Of a DNA stretch of 64,000 nt, positions 22,568 to 63,174 are shown one piece after another (positions within the stretch are counted from its first letter, which is position 1; every line of letters starts with the position of its first letter). The stretch spans positions 12,710,001 through 12,774,000 of the forward strand of contig CAVNZM010000003.1 of the NCBI GenBank assembly GCA_963693365.1, written 5' to 3'. Below the pieces are notes generated by a model. It had not been told where the DNA came from, did not search any database, and worked only from the letters and a program-made list of their open reading frames with translations. A program made the position numbers and the translations under genes. The DNA is from Amoebidium appalachense (Eukaryota; Ichthyosporea).

Positions 22568-23121
22568 ATCGGAGGGGGGGGGGGGGGGGGGGGGGGCTGA
22601 ACGCTGCATGCACTCAGAATCCCAGGTGGGCTTTGTCGTTCCTTACGGAAATGACCACGTAGCATTATCAAATCATAAATTTGGCCAATATTCCTATGGA
22701 TAAGTGTGTAGAAGATTTTTTTTTCTTAGGGACCACTCGGACATGCTTTACGCACAAAGATCTAGTTCATATTGTCTTGTGGTTATCGAGTGTCTTTACT
22801 TCCGTTTCTCCCACCCTCGAATGTACACAACCCTCCCCTCCCCACCCACCCCCATACACACACGCACACACACACACACACACACATCTCACAACACCAC
22901 CTAATATCCATGTCCGGCGCATCCCCCTCCCCTTCCCCCCTTCTCCCACCCATCCACACACACACGCATCTCACCGCATCACCTAGATTCCGTGTCCGGC
23001 ACATCCCCCTCCCCCCTCCCCCCCCCCCCCCCCCCCCCTCCTCCCCCACCCATCCACTCACATGTAGATACACAGACCACCATCACACCACCACTTTATT
23101 TCAATAATACACTCGTCCCCC

Positions 23122-23152
<31 letters not shown>

Positions 23153-23404
23153 AAAAAAAAAAAAAAACACAAACATAAACACACCACCGCTTTATTCCAA
23201 TAATACACTTGCCCCCCCCCCCCCCCCCCCAAAAAAAAAAAAAAAAAAAAAAACACACACACATCACCACCACATTACTCTCATCTTCCCACGCACATCA
23301 CCACCACATCACATCATTCCCCATGTTCCACTCACCACCATTGAATTTGCACAGATGCAGCACAGGAAACAGCCGAGTGGCTCGTTTGGCAGACAGGCAC
23401 ACTT
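19926..23404. other. Intergenic region upstream of GPR89 with no confident gene
   Basis: Mixed unique and simple sequence. Unique parts are at 19960-20900, 21540-22400 and 22600-22830. Repeats: C-run at about 20921-20957, G-runs at 21150-21210, GT at 21374-21437 and G-runs to 21539, GA/G at 22420-22600, CA at 22858-22886, and C-run plus A-run pairs at 23118-23167 and 23214-23252. A short ORF with ATG 22237 (MSAGVLHNGTTVTVAGGLVG) ends at a GTGAGT donor and could be an exon of an unseen gene. It is not needed by GPR89. Confidence 0.6.
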
Positions 23405-39106
<15,702 letters not shown>

Positions 39107-39823
39107 ACTTTAGGTGTTTTAAAATATCTGTTAAATTTTATGATCTTTTTTTGGGGTCTAGGTTACTGTTATGTGTGGAAGTGATACAGGGGGGTAAGAG
39201 GCTTTTTGGCCTTCTGAGTAGCCTAAAAAGTTGATGTTTTTTAAAGGAGTGGGAGGTAAGGGTATTCTCCTATCTCTGCCGGAAGAGCATAATTCCTGTG
39301 TTTTTCCGCTTGTTTTTCCGACATGGAAAGTGAATTGTATCGTTTAGGATGCTTCCTCGTGTATATGTTACTCTTGCCTGAAAAGGGGGGGGGGGGGGGG
39401 GGGGTAAAATCGGTATACCTGCAATGTAGCTGTTTGGTTCTAACCTGATTGTGTAGTTCACCACTGCTCTTACTTGATTAGTTCACCACTGCTGTCATGT
39501 ACATAAATATATTTTTGCTAATCTTACGTATACATCTGTTGTGACACGGGTAATATATCATTCTTGTTAGCGCTTCACCGGCTAAGTTATGTCCCTCTAT
39601 AGTATTCATGCTTGTGTTTGGCTTGAAATTTCATTAGTGGTGGTATTTAGCCAGTACTGAACCAATGCATCTTGAAGCACAGTGCGTTTAACATTGCCTG
39701 GCCAGCCCAGGAGATTTATCACAGTTGTTCAGTTTTGCTCTGGCCATGCTACCTTTTATGCAGTGTGTGCATGATGTAAATAAATTTTCAGCGATAGATA
39801 TAACAACACACAACCCCCCCCCC

Positions 39824-39854
<31 letters not shown>

Positions 39855-39895
39855 ACAAACACAAACCACCACGACCACCATCACTAGACACACAT

Positions 39896-39941
<46 letters not shown>

Positions 39942-40362
39942 ACGCACACACACAGGCACACACACACACACACACACATGGCCACCCAAAGAGCACTGCT
40001 TAAATAGCAATGATCAAGTATGGCTTGGTGTACATTTAATTACGCGGATCATTTATGGCTTGGTGTACATTTAATTACGCGGTTCAACCTTGAAATTTGG
40101 GAAATAAATAGAGCCCTGCCTTTTAGTGATACAAAATCTGCAGGTGTTAGTAGAAGCTCCGTCGTGATTGTATACTATATATAATTTTCTTTAGACCTGT
40201 AAGTCAAGGTGACACGTTTTAGATCCTCCGAGGCTTCCCCAACCCCCCCCCCCCCCCCCCCCCCACCCACCCACCCTCCTTTCTCCTCCCCCCCCCCCCC
40301 CCCCCCCCCGGACGTGCACACGCGTATGTACAAAAACCTTTACCCCCTCATCGGTATGCTAG

Positions 40363-40471
<109 letters not shown>

Positions 40472-40566
40472 ACCCCCTTCCCCCGGGTTCCTCCGTCAGG
40501 CCTGCCAAGCTGCCACACACACACACACACACACACACGGGTTCCTCCGTCAGGCCTGCCAAGCTG

Positions 40567-40628
<62 letters not shown>

Positions 40629-41109
40629 GTATACTTGGCTTAAAGGCCCTATGGCCCCACCGGAGGTGGGGGGTCGGGCTGGGGGGGGAGGGGGGGGAGG
40701 GGGGGGGGGGGGAGATTTGACACGAAGCCTTTGTGTTGCAAAAGGTGTTGCTCGCAATCGCTTATTGATAACACTGGTGTCACGGTTGCAAGTCATCAGT
40801 GGCGAGTGCAGTGCCGGAAAAACGGGATGCAGCAGACTGGAAGGGTGGGAGGTTGAAGGTGTCCCCCGTGGATGGGGTAGGGTGGGGTGAGAAGGGGGGG
40901 GGGGGGGGGGGGGGGGGGGAAGTTACAACTAGAAGCTAGAGGGTTGGAAATATGGAGAAGACACCATAGGACATAACACGAGAACAAGTGTCACAGCTTC
41001 GGAATAGCTATAACCCAAATTCAACTTCTAAATAATTACTACTATTGAAAAAACGTGCAGGCAGAAGACAGTGGACCAGAGCACTAATCACCTCATCACC
41101 CCGCGGCGC

Positions 41110-41151
<42 letters not shown>

Positions 41152-43396
41152 GCCTATGCCTCCAGAGCCTTCGAAGTGATCACAGAAGAATATGGGGTTC
41201 GATCTCTCTCGTGTGGTTCCCAACCCATACCTTCGTAATGGGCAAGTCAACCCGTCTTGGCCAAAGATATATATAGGCAGAGTTTTTCAAGGGGTAGGAA
41301 GCTAAAAACACAAACCCCCAAATACCTGCAAGCAGAAAAAAAAATCCCAAGCAGACAAGTACATACAGCAATAGTCGGGCTTCTTGAAAACTCCCCCAAA
41401 CTGTAGAGAAAGAGGTGGTGGTGGTGGGGAGGGGAGGGGAGGGGGGGGGGGGGGGGAGAGGATATGTGCAAGTTGAACTCGCATCAAGAGACAAAATAAA
41501 GACCCCCCCCCCCCAAAAAAAAAAAAAAAAAAACACGTAAAGGGAAGAGAGACAGAGAGGAGGAGGGGGAGGGAGAACTTTCTTTTACAGGAGGGTTTCT
41601 CCACGTAATATATGGATTTGAGCCATGCTGGGTGGAACTTCCAACGTGTTCGAACGAGTGGGTAAGTCCCTGGCAGGGGGGAATACACAAGACCCACTAA
41701 AGATGTTTTAAACCAGCATTACTGGTATTTGAGGGAGACTGTGGGTGCAGCTGAACAGCTACACATGTGCTTGGTTTGTTGTAGCTTTTTTATTTTCATG
41801 ACCATAGTTACACTGCTTACAGCATGTCTTTCCATATGTTCTTGCCGCAGACAGTTACAAGTCACATAAGGTTGCGGAACTACTAGCACTAAACGGATGG
41901 CAAAACTAAGAAAAAACGTACAAGCACAGAAAAATGATTCGTGATCACCATGCCATGGAAACCATATCTACCATATGAAAGCTAAGTGGACACATGCCCT
42001 ACTACAACTAGTTCTAGCGCATAAAAGCTAAGCAAGCACAGCACATGTACTATCAAAGCTAATCCTACATTACAAAACGGACGGTAGGAACAACTGACGA
42101 CGACCTCGAGATGTGACGGGCGAAGAACACACTGAAGAGGAAACTCCTGTAAAAAAGGAACGGAAAAACAAGTCAGCACGTGAAAATCATAGCGACAGTG
42201 CGAACATCGTAAAGTTTGGAAAGATAGTAGTGTTAGCTTCAGTTACCACTCGGTATGATGTAGCGTCAGGAAGCAGCCGGCACCAGCTAGCGGGCGGAAA
42301 CCGCCCAACCAACAAGCCAAACCGCAGCATCAGACAAATGCCTCGTATCTGCAATCATAAGCCAACATGGAAAAATATGGAAAAGAAAGGAAAAACGAGG
42401 TGTGTGTGTGTGTGAGTGAGTGTGTGTGGTTTGGGGGGGAGGGAAAGGGGAGGTTTCAGCAAGTGAACGGGGAAAAAAAAATCTCCTGTGAAGTCAAACA
42501 GGGGAAGAGATGCTTGAAGGGATTCATAGCAACTCATCAAAAGGATGAACGACAACGCGTAGAGAGACGCAGAAGTAAAAGGGGAGGGAGAAAAGAATGG
42601 AGGGGGAGAAGAAAGGAGAGTGCTTGGGAGGGTAAGCGTACACACCTACATCAAACGCCGGTTGCTACATGTTTTTCGTTTTCTTGCACATGTGGGAAGT
42701 ATGAAAGGGAGACTGCTTGAGTGAGATGCACGAGGGGGTTATATACCTTCTCACTCGAGCGCAATCATAAACCAGTTTCTGCAAATACGAATATAAAAAG
42801 CTTTTTAAACCATTTTTGAAAAACCTTTTATAAACATAACCATTTTAAAGAATCAAGGACCCAAATTGCAAATACTGTATTTATGCTATCCGCTCTTCCC
42901 CCAGCCAGTTGTCACGTGTACACAACCCGACCGGATCCGAACAAAAGCGAGGGAGCGAGGGAGCCTCAGAGAGGGTTCGAGGGATGGCAGAGGGAACACG
43001 CATACAGAGACACACCCGCACAGAGACTGAGAGAGAGTTAGAAAGGGAGGAGGGAAAACGAGAAGGGCGAGAAAGCGAGAGAGGGATGGGGATTGGGGCA
43101 AGGGAGGAGAGAGAGGAAAGGGAGTTTGAAGGCTGAGCGAGGGTTTAAAAAAGAGGGGGGGGATGAGTGAGGAGTGGAGGGAGGGAGGGGGAGGGGAAGC
43201 GGGAGGGGAAGAGAGGGAGCGAGTACGGTGAGAGGGGCACAAAGGGAGGGACAAAGGGAGGGAAGGAGGGGGGTGGGGAGCAAGAAGAGAGGGGGGAAGA
43301 GGGGGGTTAAGAGAAAGGGACAGAGAGAGAGAACTTCTGAGGCGAGCGAGCGGGAGAGAGGGAGAGAGGGAGAGGGAGGGAGCGAGGGAGGGGGGG

Positions 43397-43529
<133 letters not shown>

Positions 43530-44304
43530 CTCTCTCCAGGGCATGAGACCACGATGCACACAAGCATCTTGGATATATTATTTGCCTATTGTTGTCTCGA
43601 GCAGTTTCTCACTCCAAAACCTTTTTTTTTTTTTTCTGCCCCTCACCCTCCTGCATGGTTTCACATGGCCTAGTGGCTTATCAGTAGCAAGGTTTTTATT
43701 GTGAAGAAACAAGAATAAAAGAGTGACATGCACTCCTGCGCAACTACAACACCCATCCTTGCAGGTGACTTGCACGAGGAACATTGCTGGTTTTGTCTTT
43801 CATAAGGCACATTACTGCACCATGTACATACGCAGATTTCTGTACTGAATCATTCTATTAAGCTACTATCAGCTTTATCTTTATCAACACTATAGAAGTG
43901 TTATTTCGATTATTTCACTATGATTGCCACTACGTTCACGGAAAATAATAAACAGTCCGAAACGAAGCAAGAACCGTATCCAGCAAAGGAGGCGAAAAAA
44001 ACAAACAGAGAGGGTTGCTTCGGGTGCACATCAGTCGGGTGCCAAAGAACATATTTCCTCCATGGAAACAAACAACAATGAGCACATCTACCTGTGCATC
44101 GGTTGTCCATCCGCACCTTGCCTACCGATCGCTTCACGCTGGTTGTAATCTCGCTCTCCCTGCAGATACTGCTTCTTTGAAACCAAGGTACCTAAATTTA
44201 GACTATCCGGAAGGATTATTGATCTGGACTCAACATGGCATCTGAGTCTCTTAGCAGCACTCTTACCACCTCTGGCATTTCGAGACTCCTTTGGCATGCA
44301 GCCA

Positions 44305-45090
44305 GAAATTATCTCCTCATTTTCTCATCGGTGTAGTTCAACGCCATTTCTTCTAGCACTCTTGCTGGTTCAAATTTCCCTCTTCTGGACAGTGCTGTAG
44401 ATGGGGAGCTTCTGGATGATCATGACGCAAGTGCGGCCATTGCACTTGAATAGGTGTTGAATGTAAAACCACTTGTCATCCCAGCAGGTGATGTTGCTCT
44501 CGAGGTCGTATTTTGTAAATGGGAGAAGATCCTTACGGCAGCGCGCAAAGTTTGTTCCAGCAATAGCGGTGTAATCTGGGGGGTGGGGAGGGGGGTTAGG
44601 GAACGAAGCTGAGTGGTTACAATAGTGGATGCACGTGAAAGGAAGGGTAAGGAATGGGAGAAAATGCATTATGGGTGCCTGGGAGAGGGGAAGGGGTTTG
44701 CCTGAGCTTGGGAAATGAGGACAGAATAGGGAAGTTCAAACGACCCGGTGCACTCAAACCAGTGCTAAGTACTCAAGGCCAACCACGAGGAAACGAGGAA
44801 AAAGAGCGGTTTGGTTTCAAACCGGTGTGCCGTGAAATCAAAGCCTTTCAGTGAAAACAACATGTGCACGAACGTGTGTGTGGTTGAGAATGCCCGCTGC
44901 GACCCATGACTTGTCATGATTGGACTGAAGAGGGTACTGGGTATACCCATTTACTTACGCTTTTTTTATCCAGTAGAAGCGGGCGGAACCCCATTCGGTA
45001 TAACAAATCGAAGCGGCCCTCATCCGCCTTCTTGAACTAGTATCCATTGTTCTCAGTGTGCATATTCAGGTCCATGGCATGTGGCCACAC
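44305..45090 (-). pseudogene. THEM6-like acyl-CoA thioesterase relic
   Basis: Two exons are visible. Exon 45090-44959 reads HAMDLNMHTENNG, a stop, then FKKADEGRFDLLYRMGF, matching the hot-dog-fold segment where THEM6-type proteins have LHMNN-x-RYL and a D-x-x-R-F/V. Exon 44575-44370 reads RCRKDLLPFTKYDLESNI, then CWDDKWFYIQHLF, the family WDD-x-x-FY block. Lesions: a TAG at 45039-45037 where the family has Tyr (one substitution from TAC); a phase mismatch between the exons that one extra A in the A7 run at 44961-44967 would cure; and a frameshift near 44385, after which KFEPARVLEEMALNYTDEK continues to a TAA near 44305. The 5' exon with the membrane anchor is not found. Probably a pseudogene, although two of the three lesions could be sequencing errors. 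Confidence 0.8.
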
Positions 45091-45877
45091 CTGTGATGAT
45101 ACGGTGGCGGTGGAAGTGAGGAGTGGGAGTTTCGGTTTTCGACCGGCTGGAACTGCTATTAGATATCTAAAGAGATACAACTTAAAGGTCCGGACCTTTG
45201 AGGAGTAGGAAGGCCATTTGCAGGAGAGTATATGTGCCCATCTTTAACCCTGCTTGTAGCAAATACGACGCTGTATGGTTTTTTTACGGTCTAAATAAAT
45301 TACCTCATGATCAAGGCTCTGCTCACGGGGGGTCGTCACTTAAGAATGATGACGTCATCAAGGGTAGGGCCATGTTTCCCCGATTGATGCCGAAGTACCG
45401 TATGATAGTGAAGTGCATATGTTTGCGACCCTTTTCGTGAGGTTTTCCGGCAGTGGTAACGCGAAAAAGATAGGTAGTGCCTCTATAGATACTCTCAGCA
45501 GCTACCCATTTGTCATGAGCTTGTGCTTTCTGCAGCTAAAAGCCGAAATACAGGCAACAACCGCGTGCATCTTGTTTTGCGTTCGGCTGATGAGCGCCCA
45601 TTGACCAGCGAACTGAGCAGTTCGGCTAACTTACAGACTCACGTTCAAGGATAAATAGAGTGATGCTTTGAATACAAAGGCCCGGCGCCACCATCCCTCC
45701 TCAGCAACTCTCCCCATTTCGCCCTTTTTCCTTCGGATTCTCTTCTTCACTAGATCTATTATCCTCCACCTCGAAAGAAGACACCACTACTACCACCACC
45801 AGAACGTGTTCCCTTTCTCCCACCTTCCCTCTCTCGACCAACTGAATCACCACCACCACCATCATCAATCCCCTTAA

Positions 45878-45917
<40 letters not shown>

Positions 45918-46806
45918 ACCCCACCCCCACCCCCACCCCCGGCCACACACAAGCACACCTTCCCACCCCCCAAATTTTTACTCCGGATCCACTTTAAAGG
46001 TCTACTCAAGCCTTATATACCTAGCTCTGCTCCTTGAAGGAAACCACCGCTGTTACCACCACCACAACTACACGCTTCCTCCCTTACACCTCCCCTCTAA
46101 CCCCCGTATCCACTGCGGCACCAGCACTAAAATCACCACCACCCTTCCTCCCCCTGTCCTCCCCCGTGAACCCTCTTCGGATCCGACATCTCCGACTAGA
46201 TCTGTTTTCTCATCCCCCCCCCCCCCCCCCCTCCCCCCGCCCTTCCTCTCTCTTGGCGCCACTTTCTCCGGATCCGCTTCCAGTGGGACACTTGTAAGAC
46301 ATGCAAACACCCAAACAAAAGATGCAGATGATCTCATTCAGAGTAGTTACAGTGAAGGTGTGCCCTGGGAAACACCTGGCAGGTGTGATTCTAAACGGCA
46401 GTCAGTCTCACCAATGTATTCACATTCCGACGTTCCTCTGGCAAGATGGCCCGGCACATTACGGTATTCTGTACGCTCATGCCCCGCAGGGCAAGCCTAC
46501 AGTGGGCGTGGCCGATTCAATCAGTCTCCGGGTACACTATGTGAGGCCTTGTTGACTACCTCCATCGTCACAATAAAAGCACCGTCCGCGTCCTCGCCGG
46601 CTATCCCTGCTCCAAGACGGGGAGGCGCTCCAGAAACTTCGTGGCGGAGATCCTCAGGGCCAGCCGGGCAGATCTGCCAGCTTGCGCATGCTTAAGCCCT
46701 ACTGCTTCAAGACTTAGTGTGTTACTGAGGTCTGGCCAGCCAGATATAGGAAAGCCCAGGGTTGGGAGGATGAGTCGGTGGGTGGGTGGGTGGTGGTGGT
46801 GGTGGT

Positions 46807-46845
<39 letters not shown>

Positions 46846-48120
46846 GCTTTGAAATTCGGCGCCTCCTGTATACTGAGCTTCATACTCTGCCAAAGTTTAT
46901 CTGCCGAGATCCGCTCCGGTGTGACTAAGTGCCTCACCAGCACGGAGCTGGAGGGCAAACTTGCACAAAATTCTACATGCCGGCCTCCAAATTCTCTTGG
47001 TCGCACCCTCGCGGTTTAGCAAGCCAAGAAACGTCCGAAGACTGCAACATTAATTACACCATTACTACGTGCAGACGTGACATCTGTTGGAGTTTCGTCT
47101 TGCAACGCGCGAGCCGCTCGGGGCCGACCGGTGAGCCGCTAAACAATGATTGCGTCTAGCTGTTTAGCGTAAATATTGCACAAGTTCTGCGCTAAATCAC
47201 GGTCTAACGAGGACCGGGGGGGGGATAGAAAGAAAAACTGCTCGTGGGTCACTGTTTTTCGTCACTGTATTTGTAACGGGCCGCTCATATTTATATAACT
47301 ACTTTAATTTAAGTACACGTGTTCATTATCATATACGATGGCCAAATATAGAAATTTTGGCGTCGAAGTTCTTGGAGCTAAAAAAACGTTTAAAAGGGGG
47401 AAATAATAGCTTGGCCCCAAATTTACCTTGCCGTTTTTAGCGAATGTATTTTTTATTCATGAGTTCTAGTGATTCAGTGAGTGCACGTGCCTGCCTCAGG
47501 CTGATCATGACAACTGCAACACACCATTCCTACATGGATATCAACCAAAAGAAAATAGTATATACTGTGGTGGTCTCCTAAACCTTGTGCGGCATGCGCA
47601 TACATGATATTACAGTGACGCATGTGCATATTATTGTTCTGTACACCGGAGTGTGCCGGTGCACGTGGCTGTTTTGTGCACATGTTACAATAGCAGCACG
47701 ATCTCCCTAAACTCCATGTTTACACATCCCTCACCCTGGCTCTGCCTTGTCGGTGCTCCAAAACACACATACAAATCCCCCTAGACTCAGTGCCTGCACA
47801 TGGTCGCATTCACGTGCAGGTCACGTGACACATGCGATGCCATACTGCCGTCTACAGCAACAACCACGGCAGCATGTATACCGGCCCAGCACGAAATATA
47901 CTTATCGGCAGCCCACTGAACTCGCCCATTTTCTCTTTTTCATGTATGTCCCTCCTTTTTTGTAAAATCACCCTTTTTGGCCTCCCGGTAGTGGATTTTG
48001 CAGGATTTGACTTCTTTGAGGTCCAAAAACCTCAAATTTTCCCCGGCGGGGCCGGGGAGGGAGAATTCAAAAATTGCCCGCTCCTGATATGGTACCCGGG
48101 CCGCTTATGACCTATTTGAT
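45091..48120. other. Intergenic region, two unassigned open segments
   Basis: Mostly unique sequence. Plus-strand ORF 46301-46555 (MQTPKQKMQMISFRVVTVKV) has mixed, non-repeat composition. A segment after a G-run acceptor (TTAG at 46841-46844, then LKFGASCILSFILCQ) is open to a TAG at 47019. Neither is recognised and they do not clearly join. Repeats: ACC units with a C-run at 45840-45935, a C-run at about 46217, and a GGT plus G-run at 46780-46842. 47020-48120 shows nothing further. Confidence 0.45.
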
Positions 48121-48145
48121 GCCATATAAACCAATCAGCAATGTG
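48121..48145 (+). promoter_or_regulatory. TATA-like and CCAAT motifs upstream of metaxin
   Basis: GCCATATAAACCAATCAGCA puts an ATATAAA directly next to a CCAAT box, about 380 bp before the metaxin ATG. The role is inferred. Confidence 0.4.
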
Positions 48146-48526
48146 CATGATATTTACGCAAATTTTACACTCGTGAAAGTGCACGCGGCTTTAAATTTGG
48201 GCGGCGCCGGAAATTCTGCCAGCTTTGAAGAAAGAAAAGAAAAGGAGCGAAAGCTGAGAGCTTTTTGTAGCTCATAATTGAAGAATTGGTAATTCAATTC
48301 TGGCAGTAAATACCTCTTAAACGCTAGGGCTTTATTTCTTGCGTTATGTGTGGTACTACTATATGCTATCGACCCCCTGCCTAATAGGTTACTCTTTCGA
48401 ACCCATAACTCTTTCCGACACCACTTTTCTTCAGTAGAAGACTAGTATGTTATAGTCTTTTCCTTACGCAAGAGCACCATCAATCGCACCTACGCAAAAC
48501 ATCAGTGCTGAACATCAAAGAATATA

Positions 48527-59317
<10,791 letters not shown>

Positions 59318-60543
59318 CCACTGATTGGTTCCAAGTCACCCCGACAAGGTGGTAGCCCAAGCTGATTGGTTTACAAAAAGACAGAGCTATCTGATTGGGT
59401 GTACATGCATCGGCAAAACCCGATTCGGAAATCGACCTTTTCTTTGTCTAGATCTCTGTACAGGCGAATCTCCATCACGGATGTCTGGGGTTCTGTGCGT
59501 GTGTCTGAAAGGCGGGGAGTGGCCCAGGGGTTCTGGGGGGGGGGGGGGGGGGGAGGGGGGGGGAGGGGGGGGGGGGGGGGGGGAGGGGGGGGAAGTTGCC
59601 ATTGTGTCTGTTCGGGTGCGGGTGTGCGTGTGTGCTCTTTTTTTGTGGGAGGGGAAGCGGGGGGGAGGGGGGGGGGGGGGGGGCGATTCCCTGCTGGACA
59701 GGGAGTGTATGAATTTAGTTGATTGACGGATGCAAAGTATTGCACTGAGTGTAAACCTAGTAGTGTTCGTCACCTGAATCGTTTCAAGCTTCCTCTGCGG
59801 TTTTTTGCAACATACTTCCCCCCCCCCACCCCCCCCCCTGGCCGTGTGCAAATTGAGCTACGGGCTCGAGGCCTCATGCCACAGTGCTTTTGGCTTTCAA
59901 TGGTGTATGAACGGGAGAGTAACCTATGTATGGGCATATATGCTCGTCTCTGATCATAGCACCATTCGACGCACGGACTCGGAGCCATATGTGATTAACT
60001 GTTCGATCACTGCTGCTGAAAATTTGATTCGAAGTGCAGTCACCCAATAACAATCCTCCCTTTCTAGCCTAGTTAGGTACGTGAACTTCTCTCTTGCTCG
60101 GCCGGTGGATATCGTGTGGTGCTGATGCTTCACAATGCCGTCCTGTCTGCGGTCACGGAATACCTGCATTCGTGTACGTGCACACGTCTGCCTGTGTATA
60201 TATTATGCTGAGTGTACACACGTGTCTTGCTGTTAGCCCATTATATATGTGTGTGCACGCGCACGGTGTACATGTATGAGTGAGTGTGTACCTGTGCGTC
60301 TGCCGTGTACAGTTTTGCATGGGCAGTGTTGAGTATACGTATTTGTCACGTAAAGTAGGTAGGAGTTGAACGTGTGCTGTTACGCGTTGAAACTACTAGT
60401 ACTGAGGAGGGGGGGGGGGAGGGGGGAGGGAGGAGGGAGGGGTAACCACCCGTCGCTGGAAGGCAGGGGATGGGGTGGGCAGGCTCCCCGCGGGGCCCCC
60501 GGGGGGGAGGGGGGGGGGGGGGGGGGGGGGATGGGGTCTGTGT

Positions 60544-60598
<55 letters not shown>

Positions 60599-60626
60599 GG
60601 GTGGAGGCCTAGGGGTCTGTGTGTGT

Positions 60627-60673
<47 letters not shown>

Positions 60674-60684
60674 GGGATGGGGTC

Positions 60685-60715
<31 letters not shown>

Positions 60716-61386
60716 GGGGGGGAGGGTGGAGGCCTAGGGGTCTGTGTGTGTGTGTGGGGGGGGGGGGGGGGGGGGGGGGGGAGGGGGGTTGATGGTATGG
60801 TAAATATGGATGCAATGAGTGGGCTGTTTTGAACAGCTCGTATTTAAAGCTTTTGAATTGGAATCGTTGAGTAGTGGCTCTGGATCCTCATATGTGAATA
60901 AAGATTGTGCGAGCATGGGAGGCCGAAACAAACAGTTTTTTTTTAATGCACAAAAAGTTTAAAAACTTTGAAATTAGTTTAGTATTTATATCAGAAGTGG
61001 TGTCCCATGGCCAGGCAAACAAGATTCAACTTAGGAACGATGCCACACAGTGGTACATCAGGAAATACAAAAAATTGTTCAAATTTCAAATTTCGGAATA
61101 TTTCGCAGGGACCATATGATCGAATACCCTAGGAAACGATTCACAAAAAAAATCCGAAAATTTTTGCCACGTTGCCCTGGTGTAACCCCATTTTTTTGAA
61201 TGGCCAGGTGCCCATGTCGCACGTGCTCGTGTTACAATAATACACTAATCACAAACAACACAACATAGCCATATAATGTGTTACTCAAAGTAGCACATAC
61301 TGCTATTCTTAGGAAAAAAATCTCCCATCCAACACTCAAACTCATTCCAGCCCATAGAGCCCACCCACTCCTCACTTCCTCGTCAC
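59318..61386. other. Convergent intergenic region between metaxin and the FkbM gene
   Basis: Three ATTGG boxes lie at 59323-59400 just after the metaxin stop. G-runs are at 59530-59592, 59668-59683 and in the block 60400-60782, where a 60-bp GGTCTGTGTGTGTG plus G-run unit repeats four times. The rest is unique sequence with no supported gene. Confidence 0.6.
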
Positions 61387-62370
61387 CTACGCCGTTTCCG
61401 CGACATCTACCTGACGCATGATCTTTGTCCAATCAACCTTCACAAACCCATACTCGACGGCGATACCGCCGCCAAACTTGATATTTGGCTCCTTATGGAA
61501 AATTTCCAAATCCGTACGCTCGGCAATTAAAGAAAAGAACCTGTCCATCTGCTCCGGAGTGGGCCTGAACTGAACGGGGTTAAGGTGCAACTCGATCTGC
61601 ATTTGCCTGATTTCTGGCCAATCGTTCTTCTCCAATAGGGGCAAGAGCACGTCCATCTCATACCCTTCAATGTCGATCTTAAAGATGTCGATGTGCTTGT
61701 GCCCCAACTCGTTCATGATCGTCTTTAACGTGCGGTGCGTGACGTTCCCAACCGAATCATAATAATCGGCGTCCGAAATAAAATATTGGTGGTATGTGGT
61801 GTAGTTTGGCGTGCCGACGGGCACTCCAAAATCGAACGTGTGCATGTCCACCTCACCGTTAAAGTATTCGTTCATAGACTCCTCAAAAGAAAAATCATTC
61901 CGCGAACCCAGGGAATAAACCACAGCCGGGCGCGGCACCATGTGCGGGTTACAAATCCACTTTCCGCCATCCCCCCAATGTCCTAGCCTCATCTCATACG
62001 GGCAAGCAAACGTAGGTTCCCAATTATCCTGAAAATAACTCCTCCCCACACCTCTGTCTCCCCCCCACGGACCGGGAACAAATGGGGATGTGGGATGGAT
62101 TTGGTTCTGACGTTGACGTAGAGTGTTTGCCCGTCTGACTTTCCATCCCTCGGCCGTATCATAGTGGAGACCGTCACCGATTAGACCGTTATTGTTGTTG
62201 CCGCCGCCCAAGACGGTGGGGAGAGAAGGAGAGCCGCACTGTTGCTCTGGTTGGGACCTGCAATGTGCAATAAAAAATTAGTACTCTGGTTAAAGAAAAA
62301 AACATATATGAATTGAGTTAGTACTAACTCAATTCGTACGAGTGTTCTTTTGGGGGGAGAGGGATGAGAT

Positions 62371-62404
<34 letters not shown>

Positions 62405-63137
62405 GGCTGTTTGAATTGCGTATGCAGCAAGAGGTATTTGGAACGAAGTTGTATGACGAGAATTTTTTTTGGGGGGGATGGGGTTGGGTGGGGGGAGGGG
62501 GGGGGGGGGGGGGGGGGATATGGAGCTGCAAGATTTGGTGGACTAGGTGTATGGATGTCCTTGTGTGATGGTGTGTGTGTGGGTGTGAACAGTGTGGCGC
62601 TTTGGTTGTGTGTGTACCAGTACTGTGTGTGTGATTTTAGGAGTATTTATGTGTGTCTCCCTCTGTGTGTGTGCTTGTGGGTTTCTGTGTGTGTGTGTTT
62701 TAAAAACTGTTTATGTCATGGTGATGTTTGTATGGGTGTGTGTTAGCATGTTTCATGCTGAGTCTGTGTGTACACGTTCGTGTATGTGGGTGGCACTTGG
62801 GGAGGGGGGATGTGGAGAGGTTTTTGGAGGGGGAGGAGTTGGAGGAAGGAGAAGTGGGTAGCTGTATGATACCAAATACACTATCTTGGGTTATGAATGT
62901 TGTAGTAGTGATTTTAGAAACTGCGAAACCGGAAAGTGGGAGATGGGGTGAGCAGAGGGTTGGTTCGTAGGGAAGGAGAGGGGGAGGGGGGGGGGGGGGG
63001 GGGGGGGGGGAGGGGGGGAGGGAGGGGGGGGGGGGGGGATATGTAAAGGGTGGGTTCAATGGGGGGAAGGGGTGGGGTGGGGTTGGGATGTGGTGGGGGT
63101 AAGGTGGGGTTGGGGGTTTGTAAGAGGAGGGGAAGAA

Positions 63138-63174
<37 letters not shown>

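Noticed and set aside
42113-42415. Charged 100-codon plus-strand ORF
   Set aside because: Unique sequence but no recognisable domain, no convincing start context, and it ends in a GT repeat; left as intergenic.
61735-61986. Plus-strand ORF opposite the FkbM exon
   Set aside because: Shadow of the conserved minus-strand methyltransferase coding sequence.
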